DNA from: a virus
DNA length: 64,000 nucleotides
Strand: one strand, 5' to 3'
Virus record (IMG/VR): IMGVR_UViG_3300034139_000007
Coordinates: 16,821-80,820 of that record
Of the stretch, positions 63,155-64,000 are shown one piece after another. Both the position numbers and the translations under genes were made by a program. The notes beneath the pieces are model-generated. The model saw only the letters and a list, made by a program, of their open reading frames with translations. It made no database searches and was not told where the DNA came from. Within the stretch, counting starts at the first letter, position 1. Each line of letters begins with the position of its first letter.

Positions 63155-63958
63155 ATGGCGGGCGAAGCACGCACTTCCGACTTTTTGCTGACCACCGCGA
63201 CCGTCATGATCGGTCCGCGCGCGTCGGTCATGGAACTGACCCCGGAGAAGCACTCCATCGGTCTGGTCAAGAACGTCCAGGTGACGACCGAACCTCAGTT
63301 CGTGTCGCTGACCCAGGGCGTCGAGGCCATCGAGGTCGCCTCGGTGAACGTGGCCAACCCGGCCCGGATCTCGTCCGAGGTCTATGAGTACACCGCGCGG
63401 AACATGGCCTACGGTGCCGGTATCGACGCCGGTGGCGAGGACTACGATCCGATCACGACCCAGGCCGCTCTAGCCTCGGCCATCACGACCGGCGGCCTGA
63501 CGGTCGCCCTGGAGACCGGTGCCATCGCCGCCAACGACATCGTCGTGGGCGACTTCATCGTCATCCAGGACACGAACCAGGGCGACCTGGTCCACGTCGG
63601 CAAGGTCGGTGCCATCGCGGTCGACACCATCACCCTGGCCACGGGCTATGCGATGCCCACGGACGCCGTCTTCGCCGTGGCCACCACGGTCGTCTACCGC
63701 GTGCGCAACATCAAGGTCGGCTCGCAGCTGAAGCGCCCCCTGTTCGGTGCCAAGCTGGTCGGCCTGCTGCCCGAGACCGGCGAGCCCGTCACGCTGATCT
63801 TCCCGAAGGTCCGCATCACGCGCGGCATGGGGCTCTCGTTCCAGAACGAGAACTTCGCCAACATGCCGTTCGAGTTCATGCCGCAGGCCCTGCTGCCCGC
63901 CGATCCGTTCTATGCGGACTTCGGTGGATCGAAGACCTTCTCGGTCTTCAAGCGATAA
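63155..63958 (+). CDS. Major tail tube protein
   Basis: 267 aa from the second of two ATGs, which has better spacing to AGGAG. Beta-rich, with a middle Ig-like insertion (NDIVVGDFIVIQDTNQGDLVHVGKVGAI) and a C-terminal core SQLKRPLFGAKLVGLLPETGEPVTLIFPKVRITRGMGLSFQNENFANMPFEFMPQ typical of major tail proteins. It implies a long, probably non-contractile tail. Followed directly by motif A copy 8. Confidence 0.85.
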   Translation: MAGEARTSDFLLTTATVMIGPRASVMELTPEKHSIGLVKNVQVTTEPQFVSLTQGVEAIEVASVNVANPARISSEVYEYTARNMAYGAGIDAGGEDYDPITTQAALASAITTGGLTVALETGAIAANDIVVGDFIVIQDTNQGDLVHVGKVGAIAVDTITLATGYAMPTDAVFAVATTVVYRVRNIKVGSQLKRPLFGAKLVGLLPETGEPVTLIFPKVRITRGMGLSFQNENFANMPFEFMPQALLPADPFYADFGGSKTFSVFKR

Positions 63959-63971
63959 TATCTACTGGACA
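63959..63971. promoter_or_regulatory. Motif A dyad operator, copy 8
   Basis: TATCTACTGGACA, within 1 bp of the tail tube stop codon at the right edge of the window. It probably starts the next, unseen transcription unit. Confidence 0.68.
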
Positions 63972-64000
63972 TTCCAGTGCTTGAGCTAGAGCTGCGGGCC

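Noticed and set aside
1-64000. Integrase, excisionase, tRNA genes, CRISPR arrays or insertion sequences
   Set aside because: None could be supported on reading the window; a small tRNA could be missed by eye, and a structure-based tRNA search would settle this.

Overview
This window looks like most of the genome of a lytic, tailed double-stranded DNA phage. There is a complete packaging and head module, a two-component spanin pair, an endolysin, a tail tube protein, a full replisome, and no integrase or recognisable lysogeny module. The DNA is strongly GC-rich. The overlapping inner- and outer-membrane spanins, the latter with a lipobox, imply a Gram-negative host. A GC-rich alphaproteobacterium would fit, but nothing here proves it. 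No tRNA, CRISPR array, transposon or attachment site was recognised.

Layout. (1) About 1-5,200, + strand: a small gene, an XhlA-like coiled-coil membrane protein, a GH108 endolysin with a C-terminal membrane segment, overlapping i-/o-spanins, then a tail-fibre cassette (an Ig-like or BppU-like protein, a collagen-like mini-protein, two fibre proteins with related N-termini, the second extremely Gly-rich) and a small homologue of low-affinity iron permeases. (2) About 5,200-26,300, - strand: nucleotide supply (NrdB, NrdA, dNMP kinase, ThyX, MazG-like) and DNA metabolism (ATP-dependent ligase, a Rad50/Mre11-like pair, DnaQ-like exonuclease, a PD-(D/E)xK nuclease, family A DNA polymerase, 5'-3' exonuclease, SF2 helicase, a candidate ssDNA-binding protein), ending with a two-HTH regulator. 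(3) About 26,300-48,420, - strand: accessory genes, including a GP88-family protein, a MazG-like protein, rIIB and rIIA homologues, a large conserved protein with a DLDLHV-type beta-sandwich, a secreted trypsin-like protease, and many small unknowns, three of which form a CxxxC-I-[AG]-G-W-A paralogue set. (4) About 48,800-52,550, - strand: a prim-pol/SF3 helicase and small partners. (5) About 52,680-63,960, + strand: terminase large subunit, portal, protease-scaffold fusion, decoration and major capsid proteins, head-tail completion proteins, tail terminator and tail tube. Two lone - strand genes, one a ribbon-helix-helix protein, are embedded in this late module.

The most interesting signal is regulatory. 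Two different short dyad-symmetric motifs are scattered through intergenic DNA. Motif A (TATCTACTGGATA / TGTCTACTGGACA, eight good copies and one weak one) sits at transcription-unit boundaries over the whole window, including directly upstream of the two-HTH regulator. Motif B (TTTAAC-S-GTTAAA, ten 13-bp copies plus two 14-bp copies with an ATG in the centre) is confined to 29.4-48.5 kb, the rII and small-gene region. It typically follows a terminator hairpin or overlaps the preceding stop codon, and lies 4-30 bp before the next start codon. Together they suggest two regulons: a genome-wide operator set and a second set dedicated to the accessory or host-takeover region.
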